Source: Tigriopus japonicus
Taxonomy: Eukaryota > Arthropoda > Copepoda > Harpacticoida > Harpacticidae
Length of the DNA: 64,000 nucleotides
NCBI GenBank assembly: GCA_010645155.1
Contig: CM021315.1
Span: 3,922,928-3,986,927 of the forward strand
Direction of reading: 5' to 3'
Shown: in pieces, positions 11,577 to 23,469 of the stretch
How positions within the stretch are numbered: the stretch's first letter is position 1
How the letters are laid out: each line of letters starts with the position of its first letter
Translations under genes and position numbers: made by a program
Notes under the pieces: generated by a model
Told to the model about the DNA's origin: nothing
The model's database searches: none
The model's input: only the letters and a program-made list of their open reading frames with translations

Positions 11577-12708
11577 CACGGTGTTCCGAATGGCTTTTTA
11601 GGTTTGAATCAAAATACCCAAAAACACCATGGCACTTTTTGGACCCACAATTCAATGGGGAACAACTTTACTTTTATTGTATTATATAAGATTAGGTCAA
11701 GGGAAAAAGTTATATACCTAAAAACCTATTAAATATAACATTTTTTAACAAACTATTTAATCCATATTTAGAGACCATTTAGTTACCAAATGAATTCAAA
11801 TTGAATAAAAATTCATTCAGCAACAGCTGAGTTATTTGACTTTGAATGGTCCATTTTTGACCCCAAAAAGTCGAAAAACGCTACAGTTATATGAAAAAAC
11901 AAATTCCCAAAGATTTCACATAGTTTTTCAATATTGCAAAAATAAATGATTTTTTTCAGTTTTGGAACTTATGTCAAAATAGCTCAAAATATGAAAAAAA
12001 ATCACTTAAAATGCACTTAAATAAGATTTTTGGAAAGTTATTTTCATAACAATTTAGGGTACGCTATGATGTGTGTTGTGCCAAAATTACAAATAAAAAT
12101 GTCTAACAGAGTCATATCCAAAATTACGATTTCTAGAAGGACCATGTTCAAAATGGACTAAAATCGAAACTTGAAACATTAACCGATTTCTTCAAAACTT
12201 TAAATTATTACCCAACTTTGAGTGTCTTTGATACTGCAAAAGTTTTTTTATTGGAAAATGTATTTTAAATACCTTTTCAGTGATATTTTTTCTTATTTTT
12301 AGCTTTTTTGACATAAGTTCCAAAAGTCAAAAAAAAACATTTATTTTGCAATGTTGAAAAACTATGTGAAATCTTTGGGAATTTGTTTTTTCATATAACT
12401 GTAGCGTTTTTCGGCTTTTTGGGGTCAAAAATGGACCATTCAAAGTCAAATAACTCAGCTGTTGCTGAATGAATTTTTATTAATTTTGAATTCATTAGGT
12501 AACTAAATGGTCTCTAAATATGGATTAAATAGTTTGTTAAAAAATGTTATATTTAATAGGTTTTTAGGTATATAACTTTTTCCCTTGACCTAATCTTATA
12601 TAATACAATAAAAGTAAAGTTGTTCCCCATTGAATTGTGGGTCCAAAAAGTGCCATGGTGTTTTTGGGTATTTTGATTCAAACCTAAAAAGCCATTCGGA
12701 ACACCGTG
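11577..12708. mobile_element. inner long-arm foldback element, arms about 445 bp
   Basis: Left arm 11577-12022 and right arm about 12262-12708 are inverted copies that are near-identical over their outer 380 bp and more diverged toward the roughly 240-bp loop. Ends are CACGGTGTTCCGAATGGCTT. The four bases GGGT stand on both outer flanks (11573-11576 and 12709-12712), a possible 4-bp duplication that could be chance. No open frame of note. The high arm identity points to recent insertion, or to correction between the arms. A transcript across it would form a very long hairpin. Confidence 0.8.
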
Positions 12709-12844
12709 GGGTGTTTAGGGATATAACTTTTTTCTGATATACAGAAAAAGTTAAGTTGCTCCCCATTAAATTGTGGGTCCAAAAAATGCCAAGATGTCCG
12801 TGGGAATTTCGATTCAAACCTAAAAATCCATTTGAAACACCGTG

Positions 12845-14398
12845 TAATCCCATTACACGAGGCCACCTACTTCGACAATGTATTTACGAACAAATTGCGT
12901 CGGATGTTTGGCCATAAGATGTATTCAGTTTACTTAGTTTTATTAAACTTCGCTTTTGCCTCCACACTCATCCCAATCACTTATCCGAATGATAAGTCCA
13001 ATAAAAATAAATTTTTTTGGGCAAAAAGGTGAAGAAGTGATTATTCCTGCAAAAAAAACACCAAACATATCATAAAGTGCATTTGCACTTTAAGATACGC
13101 TTTTTATAAATATGAAATTCTTTGGAATGTTATAAACATTTTTATATTGCTGCTAAAGTTGGATTCCTTGAAGTCTAAATATCGCATCTAAAATAACATT
13201 TGGCCAATAAGTTAGTAAGTACCCTATGTTCCAGGAGGGGCTAAAGTCATCTTTTATTGTAGAAGATGGAACGGTTGAATCAAACATGGGAAGTATCTTG
13301 GGGGGATACATCAGATTGATGTACTTCTCATTGAAAATGAGCTTCAAGACTTAGCTGCACCAGGGTCGGTCCAATCTGTCCACATAAGAGATAAACCATC
13401 AGTGGCAGATTTTATTGGTGCATTTATGGATTAATTGAAATCAAAGAATTTTGACTAGTTTCGAGGGATCCATCCAACCCAGGATTTTGTGTATTATCCA
13501 GTAGAACAGCTTGAAGAAATCACATTCAAAACAACATATTTTCTAGTTCAATTAAGGAATTAAACGTTGGGTTCTTTCATCCCAAAGAAATGAAGCAAAA
13601 GGAAACTAGAATTCGTCATTTATATTTCGATCAAAAAGGCGTATTCATCTTACGTAATTATAACATGACAATTTGGCCAACTTTTGTTTAGCAGCTCTTG
13701 GTTCCATGTTCGTATCTGCACAATGTTCAGAATTTGTTGGCGATTTTTGATGTTGAGGAAAGACGAAAAAGAGCGAAAAAGAGATACGGGACATATTTAC
13801 ACACTAAAATTGGTTTTACCACGCCTCTTTTACAGATTAAAAAATCAGAAGTAGGGGTTGGTTTTCCGAGTATGTCTGGTGTTCTTATTTTTCTTTTTGT
13901 TTTTATCATTGGCGGTGGTTTCATTACTTCATTTCGTCTATGGTTTGTTTGGTGAGCGAATAATGAGATGGTTACAAAATGGGTAGGAAAAATATGTCAC
14001 ACATTCGGCCAATTCTTCAAATGAATGCGGGAAAACGGACAGGGAAGTGAATTTGGAGTTGAAGTGAGTCGATTTGGAAGTAATCATACCTGACTAGATT
14101 GACCATCATTCCTTTCAACTGTTAACGTCGAGTATGTACAGTACAGAGCTTGAATAACGAACGAAAGAGAAACATTCTCCAGGAATTCGAAAGGCGATGA
14201 ATGGAAACTTGAGATCATTTCTAGTAGGCAGGGAGAATGTCTCGAGACTTGTTTGCTTCCAAACAAGTCTGTTGTTCTTGGTTTCTCGCAACATTCGGGC
14301 ATTTTTGATTGGTGAAGCTGATAGACCATGATGGACATCCTCATCATTTTCATCATCCATTTGGGTGTTGCGTTGTGGAAAGGATGCCAAGCAACAGT
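12845..14398. other. 3' flank of the tweety gene, no other gene recognised
   Basis: Probably includes the 3' UTR of the tweety gene. No AATAAA on the minus strand lies close to the stop; one candidate near 13407 would imply a UTR of about 1 kb. Open frames here are short and featureless. Confidence 0.4.
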
Positions 14399-17300
14399 TT
14401 AGTAGAAATCTGACGATTCCAAAGTCTTACATTGCTTGCTCAGAGTAGCATATTGTCCCATATTTGGCCCTAAAAGCGGGGCATCATTATCGCCTCCCTG
14501 AACCTTGGAGGCACGCCCACTAGCGTAATGACCGCGCCGCCCCAGAGTCATGGTGGCTGGAAGGTTATCCAAGCCTTGATACCTGGAATGTTATGCGAAA
14601 TTGTTATTTATTTTTCAACGTCTTCTTATTGATTGGCAAGCAAACTCCTTGGTTGCTGATTTTATGAATTGCTACTCAAAACGACTAAAAACTAAAGAAG
14701 GGCAGTGCTAGAAAACGTTTCTTTTTTGCCTCAACAAATGTACTTTTATCACAAAGAATTAGGAATTGTAATAACCCAATTTTTTAAAGTAAAAAACAGT
14801 TTTTTTTAAATGGCGTTCCCCTGCCTGTTTTTTTTCCTTTTGGGTAGTCTACCAAGGAATCTTGCGTGAGTGCATATTTAATTGCTGCCTCAATCCAGTT
14901 GTTTGACAAGTAAACTATGCTCACAAAACAAAACACTATTTGTTAGGTATAATATCTCTCGATCTCTGTCTTTTTTTCTCTTTCATGCTATATTCGTCAA
15001 TATATTAGGATTTCCAACTTAAGGTGGAATACTCGAGTATATTTGGACTCATTTACTGCTTTCTCATTTGACATAGAAATTGGTACAAGTTCTGCATAAC
15101 AAAGCAATTACCACCATTCAACAACCTTGGCAAGTCATAGTCATTCCAAATCTGCCTACCCCAAACACAAAAACATCATAGAATTTACTTTGAGTACTTG
15201 TGAAAAGGCCAAAAATGCTTGCTTGTCTTTAAGGTCATCCAAACGCTATCATAAAAATAATGACAAATATTCTTACCCGCCATGACTGTGTGTGACCTGG
15301 GTGTTTCGGCCCAACGTGCTCATGCCAGTGTTGGCTCGATGACCACTATGAGTCCCATAATGACCCAAAGTGCCCGCATGGTGACCACTGAGATGGTTGA
15401 GGTGACCATAGCCAATGGAACCACCTGTGGGTAACCCAGCTGACATTGGCTGATGAGTCGGCATAGTGGATCGAATGGTTCCACCATGGCTGCTCCCATT
15501 CAATGTCCCATGGTAGGGTGGGGTTTGTGGAGGAGTGTGCATATTTCTACGATAGCCAGGGGTGACACCCATAGAGGGTCCACCCAAGCCAGAGGGCGTG
15601 GCAGACAATCTTGGACGTTCAATGGTTGACAGAGGCATATAGGGATCCTGATCATCGACCTGCAAAAGCCAGGGCATTAATTGCAAAAAATGATAGTTTA
15701 TCTCACCCAACCTATAGGCACTTTTCCATGGACTAATGTTTTCCATACATGATGACAAAAATTAGAGTCCCAAGGTTGTCAGAAATCCATTTTACAAGCT
15801 GAATTTTAATTTTCATCATTTCCCGGTGTATTTGTATGTAATTTCTCAAATGTATCATGCAATAAAGTAGGATTATATCTATTTTTACAAGAAAAGCTCT
15901 ATTTCCTACCAGTGAATGAGTGTAGTCGGACGAGTCGGAGTCGGACGAATTCAGCTGGCAATTTGGGGGCCAAACTGGCTAGGGATGGATCAAAACTAGC
16001 CTTGGGCATTCCATAGCTAAAATTTGTTGCTTGAAGGTAAAGTTCTTGTTTCGAAAATTGTCAAAACGAAGAATGCAAATTAGGCTCGAGAATATTGATT
16101 AAGTTTTGTGGAAGGCTCTGACGCATCCCTAGCCATTTTGGCTCCAGAATCGCCAGCTGAATGGGTCCGATCACATTTGGCTATATAGCTGTTTATGTTA
16201 AAAGGAAGGGAAGGCATTGTAAAAATAAGCAACATGAGGTGAAAGGAAAGGAATGAAGAAAGTGGTGGGTGGCACTTTACGAATGACATTGATGTAAAAT
16301 TGGATGTGATGCTTATATTTTTCGTGAGTTGAGTACACCCTCAAAGATTTCAGTCTGAGATCAAGTCCTGATTAATAAAATCGAGATTTATCATTATTAC
16401 TTGTGTTGTTCAAAGGGCCAGTATGGGAATACCTTTCATGTTTTTCTTATTATTTTCCATGTTCAAAGTAACTGAACGAATTGCCATCGGACCCTAATAA
16501 TTTGCCATCTTGTAACTTCAGATATAAAACTTACCTTGATGTATCTTCCTTTGTGTTTAAAATAAATCCAAGTGTGAGAATTGCACCAAACAAGAATGGT
16601 GAAAAGGACCCCCGATAACGAGGCCGAAATTAGCATGAGTATTAATCCGAACAGACATCGATCGCAGACCCCAACTAATGCCGTATTGTACGATCTGAAA
16701 GCATTACATAAGTCATTAATAAACCTAGATTGACTTCCTTGTCTCGAACCTCATACCTGAAAATGGGGTCACACTTAAGTGACATGCTCAGATCATTCAT
16801 TAAACGTTTGGTATCTTGTGTGTGCTGTTCCAAATTATCCAGGAACGGAGACAGTTCCATCGCAGAGTAATACTTTCTGGCGGTTCCAGAAATGATTTGA
16901 ACCCTGTGGTCAATGTCCAAAATAGCTCGTTGAGACCGCTGCAAGAAAGTTGTAGAATCAAATTTCAGTTTCTTCACGCTCTTTGAATTAAGTCAAGTCA
17001 AACACCAAAAGCCTGATTAAAATGGGCCAAAGCCTGATTCAATTAACATTTGTTTTCTTTTACGTCACAAGATGTTTTTTTTCTTCACCCTTACACTAGA
17101 TTATCGCTTCTCTTTCCCTCATTTCTCCCTTTAACATTCAGTTCAAGATGGAACACATCGTTCGTTCGTCATGTTCTCGAGTGGAACGATGTCAGAATGA
17201 AAAGAGTTCCCGATCGGTTTTGACTTGTTTTCTTTGAGAAAATGGAAAGATAGAATTCCTTTCAAATGGAGTCAGGTGTCTTCCTGTGCAATTTCTAAAA

Positions 17301-20300
17301 GCACAAATACACTCTCATGTTACCGCACACTTTTTACTTGGGAGAGGGAACTCTCTGTATGTAGTAACTCATCATCACCATTTGGAGAAAGAGAGCTAGC
17401 TAGCTAAGCGATCTGCCACACGATCTCAAATCGAGATTGCAATGACGAGGAATACAAATGTGAGCCTCGAAGTTATCAAACTTGACAAGTTTGCTCTGCC
17501 TTATGACCTCAAACGAATGAGGGAGAGGTTTTTTTGCCATTGACACGTTTCAAGACTCAAATATGTAAAGCGACAGACAGCTTTTTACATAAAGTTACAC
17601 TTTTGATAGTCTTTGAAGACTTTTAAAATAATTCCAAGATCAATTTCAGTTAGTTATTTGTCTTTTGTTGTGGTAGGATCGAAATTTGTTTTTAGGCAAG
17701 GATCAACCAGGGTTGTAAAAACTGAACGACAATGATTCATTTCAAAATGTGTTCAAAATTGGAATGCAAAAAAATCCAATGAAAGAAAAAAGCTTTAAGC
17801 ATATTATCAAAAAAAATCATTTTTGATTATAATTTTATCTTTGATCCATTAGTGACGCAAAAAATAAGGTTCTATTCCAAGAGAAAAGATTATCCTTACT
17901 TTGAGCTTTTAGGTGCCTTCCTGAAAGAAGAGTCTAAAATGACTGCGATTTTCTTGTGACAGAAATGACTTTTAAGACCTTCAAGAACAACTTGTACCAG
18001 TCCTTTTATTTCTCGTGGTATTGGGCTCTCTTCATCGTCTCGATTTGTTCCAATTCAATGACAACCTTGTAAAACCATTTGATCATTTCCATGCCAACAA
18101 AAAATTGCAAATTATCTCATGACACCTTAAACAAATTAAGGAGGGGTCAATTCCTGACTTTGCACTTTTTGAACATGTTTCCATCACTACAGGACAAATC
18201 ATGAGTGAAAATTTTGAGAATACTACTGTTCTCAAATATAAGCAAAATCAATTTTTTTAGAACAAACATCAAAAACTCCAATGCACACTGTCCAACGTAG
18301 GTGAGAAGTGTGTTTTATGCCCTCTTAATCTACTTCTATCATCAGACTACCCCAAGGCGCCATTATGTGAATGAGGAAAAGCTCTTTTAGCACTCTAATG
18401 CATGGCTAAGAGGAATATAATGGCCAAATGAGACCGACATAAACCATAGTTAGTCCTTGAGCAATAATGCAACTTTTCATCATGATTGACCGGATCCGGG
18501 ACGTCTCACTTAATGGAGAGATTTATTTTGCCACGACCACATATTTCATTTATCTTTATATGAAATGACTAGCAAAACAAGTAGGGTAATATTCCGTGGT
18601 TTTTTTTTTTGCACTCTTGGAGGTTCAGATAACATTCATAGGACATTTTAGCGACTCTGTTAAGCCGTACCTAGCGGCAATAATACATACAAAACTCCTT
18701 ATCTTATCTTCTACTTCTCTCCTTTTATTGTTACCTAAAATGTGTCAAGACCATACATACTCTAAGCCCCAGCTTTTTTCAGAACTAGGTGCAAAAGTTT
18801 TCCTTTTAGCTTCCCGAGAAAATCTTGAAGCGCGATCTGCGAATATTCAATTTCTCGTTTGGCTTTCAAACCCATAAATTTAATCCCAAGCTACCGTCAC
18901 ACTGCCTTAGGACCGACCATCTTCGTTGAATTAGTAATATCATTTCTTTAATGTAAAAATCCTCCAGAGCAAACCAAACACGGTGTTTGCTTGAGCTGGA
19001 GAAGTAATTTTCAAATTCCAGAGACTTTTGAGACCATATTTGAGATGCCAATGCTATGCCGCATATCATTTTTTTAATTATGTTAATTAGCTCATAGGAA
19101 ATCCGACTTAGTATATGCTTTAAGAAAAATATCAAAACATTTTCTTCTTTCTTGACTCATCAATAATCTTATCGTTGTGGCTAACTAAACAATTGTTGAA
19201 ATATGTTCACCCGTTTGTCTAAATTATAAAAATATTCATAACGCGCAACTCAAATTTGGTCCTTCAAAAAGGCCGTTAAATGTTGATCTACAATACTTTT
19301 TTTCCATATATTTAAAAAGAGCAACACTCTAGTGCAAGTGTCAGCAACCGCTTCTGGTTCAAGGCCCTCCATATTTGACTTTGTGTGATCTGGGGCCAAC
19401 CAAACAGATGCTGTAAGGTTCATGGGTCCATAACGCAATGATCAAAGAGCTCTGGGCCCACAAGTGTGTTTTTCAAATGGTTCTCAGGCTCACAATTTTG
19501 GACTTTCCCCATAGCTCCTGGGCCCACAAAAACCGTTCATGAGCCCACATGTGGGCAGGGGCCCACAGGTTGCTGACCCCTGCTCTAGTGTATTTACAAT
19601 TTCAATCTAGCATTTTGTTTTAAATATTTGCTTCCCCTCATTTAATATAGTTTTTGCCAATGATCTAATGAGTCGTAAACACAATGTCAGCTTGTTCCCC
19701 CAAATTAGTGCCTCTTGTGGTCGGATTGAGACATAGTGCCAGATGGTGGTGCTTAATGGAACTCTTTAACAAATCAGTAACATTTTTTGACAGTATTATT
19801 TCTACAAAATGTGCGATTTTGATAACAAAATACCACTTCAAAGAAATAAAAGCATTTAGAAAAAGACCTGAGGTTATGCAAGATAGTGGCATTAAACCCA
19901 CTCACTAGCTGGCATGGCAACTATGTCTCAATTTGACCAAAAGAGGCGCTGATTTGGGTGAACAAGCTGACATTTTTACCACGCTTCATTAGTCATTTAG
20001 CTTCAAATTATGACTTGTTTACCCCGCGAGGTGTCATTTTGATCACTTGAGAGTGTGACGGCTTTGCCTTCATCGAATAGATTTTACGTATTTGATTATA
20101 GAGTTGAATGAAATGAAACAATTGTATTCAAATCAGTGTAACAAACTTTTTGGAGAAACTGAAACAAAATAGAAATTGTTCGTGCATTCTACTTTCTTAA
20201 AGCATAATCGTTCCTCCATTTTGCTTTTTTCGAAAATCTCCATCAAAGAACGCTCGTTCGAACGCACGCACACGGACTGGAAACACGGTCGCTTTCAAAA

Positions 20301-23300
20301 TGACTCGCTTTTTTTTGACTCGAATTTCAGGTGGCTCCCTCTGAGAAGTACAATTTGCGCAATTCTCGGCTGAAGAGAGCAGCTCCCCCTATAATCACAA
20401 CAGAACCTTGAACTATTTTAGAGGGATTGAAGTATTGTCAGAAGTCAAATTTGGGCGCACGACTAAAAACCGGTCTGATTTGTCTCTGGAATTTGAAAAT
20501 GACTTTGCCACCTCAAGTTAACACTGTGTTAAGACTCAAGAGACCTCTTCTCATTACAGGCTTTGTTGGAATGGGCCTAGCTGCTCAGAGGTCTTTCTTA
20601 CCGACAAGAAGCTCTCGTAGGGATTGGGTTTTCCGGCTGCGCACTGTAAATAGTAGGATGTGACTTCCTCATCGAGACTTGAGCTGAGCACGTGCTGCAC
20701 CCAAGGCGTGGGATCGTTACAGAAGTCCGCCAAGGCCACCGTGACGGCCGTGTAAACCGAGGCAAACAGCCACAACATGATAATGGAGAAAAGACCGCAG
20801 ACCGAGAACAGGATCAGAACACATCGGGAATGAACGATGGCGCCCACAAACAGGAGCAGACAGAATAGACCGAACAGAGCTGAAATATTAAAGGAATGAG
20901 AATAAAATTGACGCTGCTATGAATGATATGGTCAATCTTGTCTTAAGAATTAAGGTTTATGCCGCAAAGGGGTTTTTGTTTGGTATTAAAAACAAACACA
21001 ATGATTCTTCAACGTGCTAAATGCACACGCCATTGATAGAAAAACACTTTTGAACTCAGGAGAACTTATGGACCAATCCAAGGATCTCGGAAGAGACGTG
21101 CTTGACCAATCCTAAGAGAATTTAAAGTTTCTCGACTATAGATGCATCCATTTGTAAGACCCATTCAAGTTCACTCTCTAAAAAGAACTGAGAATTTTCA
21201 TTCATAAAAATAATATCCACATAGTGTCTTACTTCCTCTTTTCAAAAAAGGACTACTTATGCCAATGAGGAAAAAAATAACAAACATGTCGTTCAAAAGA
21301 GGATTTCCCCCAAAAAATGAATGAAGATTTGCCATACAAGAAGGACGATATTTTCATCTTTTTCTCACTTCATAGTGATGGTCAGTGTCTATATCAGGGG
21401 TCGGCAGCCACTTTTGGGTCAAGGCCAACAAAATTTGGTTATGTGTTGTCAAGGGCCCACCAAGCAGACGTTGGTAGATTTAGAGGCCCACGAATTAACC
21501 ATCAAAGAGTTGCGGGCCCACGAGTTCAGTACTGAGGATACTTCACGGGCCCACTATTTTAGAGGTTCCCAATAGCTTCTTTGCCCACCAACGACCACCC
21601 GTGGCTTGGGTTTACAAGTGGGCCCGGGCCCAAAGGTTGCCGACCCCTCGTCTAAAAAAACTGTGCTTTTTCGAGCCACGGCTCAACCTTGTAAACGCTA
21701 GTCTTGTGTAAATCGCAAGCATAACATAAATTGTTATTGGCGGTTATTTTTGGGAAATAGCAAAGAGCTTTCAACATCTTTGAGAATTATAGAAAGCTCC
21801 TAAAGTAAAGGAAGACTACTTTGCCGAGCATACTTGGCGTCCAAATTTTGTTGGTTTCAATAAAAGGTTGTTCGAAAGTCGAGAAAAAACTGTAAGCATC
21901 ACAAGGAGCACAAATTGGACGAGACGAGCTCAAACTTAAACAGAGATTCGAGTTTTTTCGAACCAGGGCAAAGCTTCAAATCCATCACTAAACTTAGGGA
22001 GTAAACATTAAAGAGAAGAACCCGAGAACTAACAAGCTGCTGCGGCAAAAAAAGGAGAGATTTTGGAGTTTCTCTTGTGTTAACTAAGGCTGTTAATGGG
22101 ATGGAGAGGAGGCTAATCCGTCTTTAACACATTCATTGCTAAGCTCAAGCACCAGCAATGAATCAATTTCCTGCAGCCCAGCCACTTAAAAAAGTTTCAG
22201 GTTTTTCTTGCTCGTTCTCCCAAGGTGTTTCCAAGTTCTCCCAGGCCTGAGAAGATTACAAGGCCCGTCAAGACATGGACATTCACTAGAGAAAAAGTTC
22301 TCTTGAAGACCCACGAGCCTTCTAAATCAAAACTTTGGTGGCCAGTGTTTCTCCGTATAAAGATTAATGGAAAAGTAATTTAAAAATTACTTCAGCTGAC
22401 GAATCCCGGAATAGGCGCGTCCTTGCGCTTCAGTAAATCAATTACATTATGGACACATCAACATTGGTAAGACTTCTGAAACTCTAGTCGTACTAAGAAG
22501 TGGAAGTCATTTACTGGGAAAAGTTTTCCAACGAGCCCAATGGGATCTATTGAAGGTCTTCGCCCACGTCTCAAAGTCCTTCCGGTCCTTTCTACTCCCA
22601 CAAAATGGACAAAACACGAGGAGAGTATGAGAGAGTCCAGTCTAAAAGGATCCCTTGACTGCATTGATAACTTACCTTGGATGCCAAAGTACCCAGGAAA
22701 TCGATATTTCTCAAAGGAAGCTGCCCAATGAGGCACGTGCTGGAAGCTCATTCGATCCTTGGGTTCCTGAATGGAGAATCGCAACTGATCCATGGCCTCC
22801 AAGCCTGTGGAAATGTTGTTGAACACAATCTCACACGAATCCTTGATCTGGAATTCAGCTGTGCGATCCTGAACGATTTCCCGACTGAACGGACCGTCGT
22901 ACAGCTTATTCAGATTCATCTCGATCTCATTCTGGAAGACATGGTTGTACTTCTCCGCCATATCCTGGCTCCTTTCCACAATGTTATTAATGTTCATGGT
23001 AGAGGCCTGAAATTTGACCATGCCTTCGTTCACGGCGAAGGTGCCCCAAATGCCTAGGGCCAAAGTGGCACATGTGGCCAGAGCCAAGAACGATAAAAAG
23101 CATCGGATGGGTCTAGATCTGCGTTTCTTGGTGTTTTTCGTGTCACAGCATCGCGTGCACAGATAAATGAGCAAAATGACTAGGGTGGTAATGAGCCATG
23201 CGGCCGGAATTGAGGCCAAAATGCCCAGGGCTTCCAGGTACAAGTCACTTTCAGGGTTGAACCTTGAGTCCACCGGATGAAACGTGATATTCACGTGAGG

Positions 23301-23378
23301 AGCACTGTGGAACAGGTTGGCCCATAATGTGGGTTCGTAGGCGTTTTGGGTCTGACTGTGGCTACTTAGCAGAGACAT
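14399..23378 (-). CDS. tty: protein tweety (TTYH family, anion-channel-like membrane protein)
   Basis: Coding exons on the minus strand: 23378-22676, 20879-20602, 16938-16757, 16694-16535, 15659-15277 and 14582-14399. All five introns are GT..AG and phases 1, 0, 2, 0, 2 join cleanly into 629 residues. Tweety proteins are five-helix plasma-membrane dimers linked to volume-regulated or calcium-dependent anion conductance and lipid binding. Visible family marks: the N-terminal 'NLFHSAPHVNITFHPV' block, TM1 about 52-74 followed by RCC, TM2 about 93-113, TM3/TM4 about 236-284 with HSR between them, the ALADFCNDP motif (283-291), a YYLQC segment, TM5 about 400-420, and the C-terminal QYATLSKQCKTLESSDFY signature before the stop. 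The 442-580 tail is Gly/His/Ser/Thr-rich and probably cytoplasmic. The start is Met at 23378: no earlier in-frame ATG exists, a stop lies upstream and the site has A at -3. Introns 1, 2 and 4 contain transposon remnants. Confidence 0.93.
15919..16174 (+). mobile_element. palindromic MITE, family C, copy 1 (in tweety intron 4)
   Basis: Inverted ends of about 50 bp contain CGGACGAATTCAGCTGGC and, next to it, a CTAGGGATG block. The right end repeats these in reverse (GCCAGCTGAAT..TCCG, CATCCCTAGCCATTTTGGC). The left end also carries a small duplication of GTCGGACGA (15925-15951). A second copy lies at 48419-48674 in the opposite orientation. It lies wholly inside an intron, so it need not disturb the protein. 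Confidence 0.7.
18979..19290 (+). repeat. diverged dispersed repeat with CACGGTG end, copy 2 (tweety intron 2)
   Basis: Begins CACGGTGTTTGCTTGAG and aligns with gaps to 10245-10560 (see that entry). It lies in the long second intron of the tweety gene. Borders are approximate. Confidence 0.5.
19335..19582 (+). mobile_element. hAT MITE, family A, copy 2 (tweety intron 2)
   Basis: Left end CAAGTGTCAGCAACC is decayed; right end GGTTGCTGACCCCTG is intact. Perfect 8-bp duplication CTCTAGTG at 19327-19334 and 19583-19590. The interior has the same order of GGGCCCAC/GAGCCCAC motifs as the copies at 2980 and 21395. Confidence 0.88.
19683..19975. mobile_element. palindromic MITE, family B, copy 2 (tweety intron 2)
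   Basis: Ends AATGTCAGCTTGTTC and, inverted, GAACAAGCTGACATT. The subterminal CCTCTTGTGGTCGGATTGAG block is matched inverted near 19933-19952 (AATTTGACCAAAAGAGG). It aligns end to end with 989-1286, including the central TTTCTACAAAATGT-like and ACCACTTCAAAGAAAT-like parts. It stands only 100 bp from the family A copy at 19335, so this intron is a repeated target. Confidence 0.7.
21395..21649 (+). mobile_element. hAT MITE, family A, copy 3 (tweety intron 1)
   Basis: Starts CAGGGGTCGGCAGCC and ends GGTTGCCGACCCCTC, with the last base changed from the expected G. Flanking 8-mers GTCTATAT (21387-21394) and GTCTAAAA (21650-21657) agree at six of eight positions, as expected for an older duplication. 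The interior carries GGGCCCAC motifs in the same order as the other copies. Confidence 0.85.
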
Positions 23379-23404
23379 GTTGGCAACACTGGGTAACTTC
23401 AAGT

Positions 23405-23467
23405 TCACTCATCCATCCTTTCAGGTTTGAGAAGGTTTCTTGACGGGGTCCGTTGGGTTGGAAGCAT
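23405..23467 (-). promoter_or_regulatory. upstream open reading frame in the tweety 5' leader
   Basis: A TTAATTTTCAG acceptor ends at 23468, so a leader exon probably begins at 23467. Its first three bases are ATG, opening a 20-codon frame that stops at 23405, 26 bases before the tweety ATG and in a different frame. If this splice site is used, the short frame could reduce initiation at the main start. The upstream first exon and promoter were not found. Confidence 0.45.
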
Positions 23468-23469
23468 CT

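Larger units (their letters stand above)
10839..12844. mobile_element. outer foldback element with CACGGTGTTTC ends
   Basis: The left end starts CACGGTGTTTCGAAAGGATT and the right end, read on the minus strand, starts CACGGTGTTTCAAATGGATT. About 100 bp further in, both arms stay alignable (ATCTTGGCATTTTTTGGACC is shared exactly). The arms are more diverged than those of the inner element at 11577-12708, so the inner one is younger. No clear target duplication (tatt on the left, taat on the right). The CACGGTG terminus resembles the CAC(A/T)(A/G)TG ends of Transib elements and RAG signals, but a CAC start is short and no transposase is present, so the superfamily is left open. Confidence 0.55.

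Noticed and set aside
12596..12866. Two overlapping minus-strand frames with repeated 'HFLDPQFNGEQL' text
   Set aside because: The repetition comes from the two adjacent foldback right arms, not from a protein repeat family.
22540..23057. Plus-strand open frames of 63 and 126 codons
   Set aside because: They are antisense shadows of the first tweety coding exon.
23379..23408. Longer tweety start at 23408
   Set aside because: The codon there is GTG preceded by an in-frame stop. The first ATG in frame is at 23378, where the leader has A at -3.
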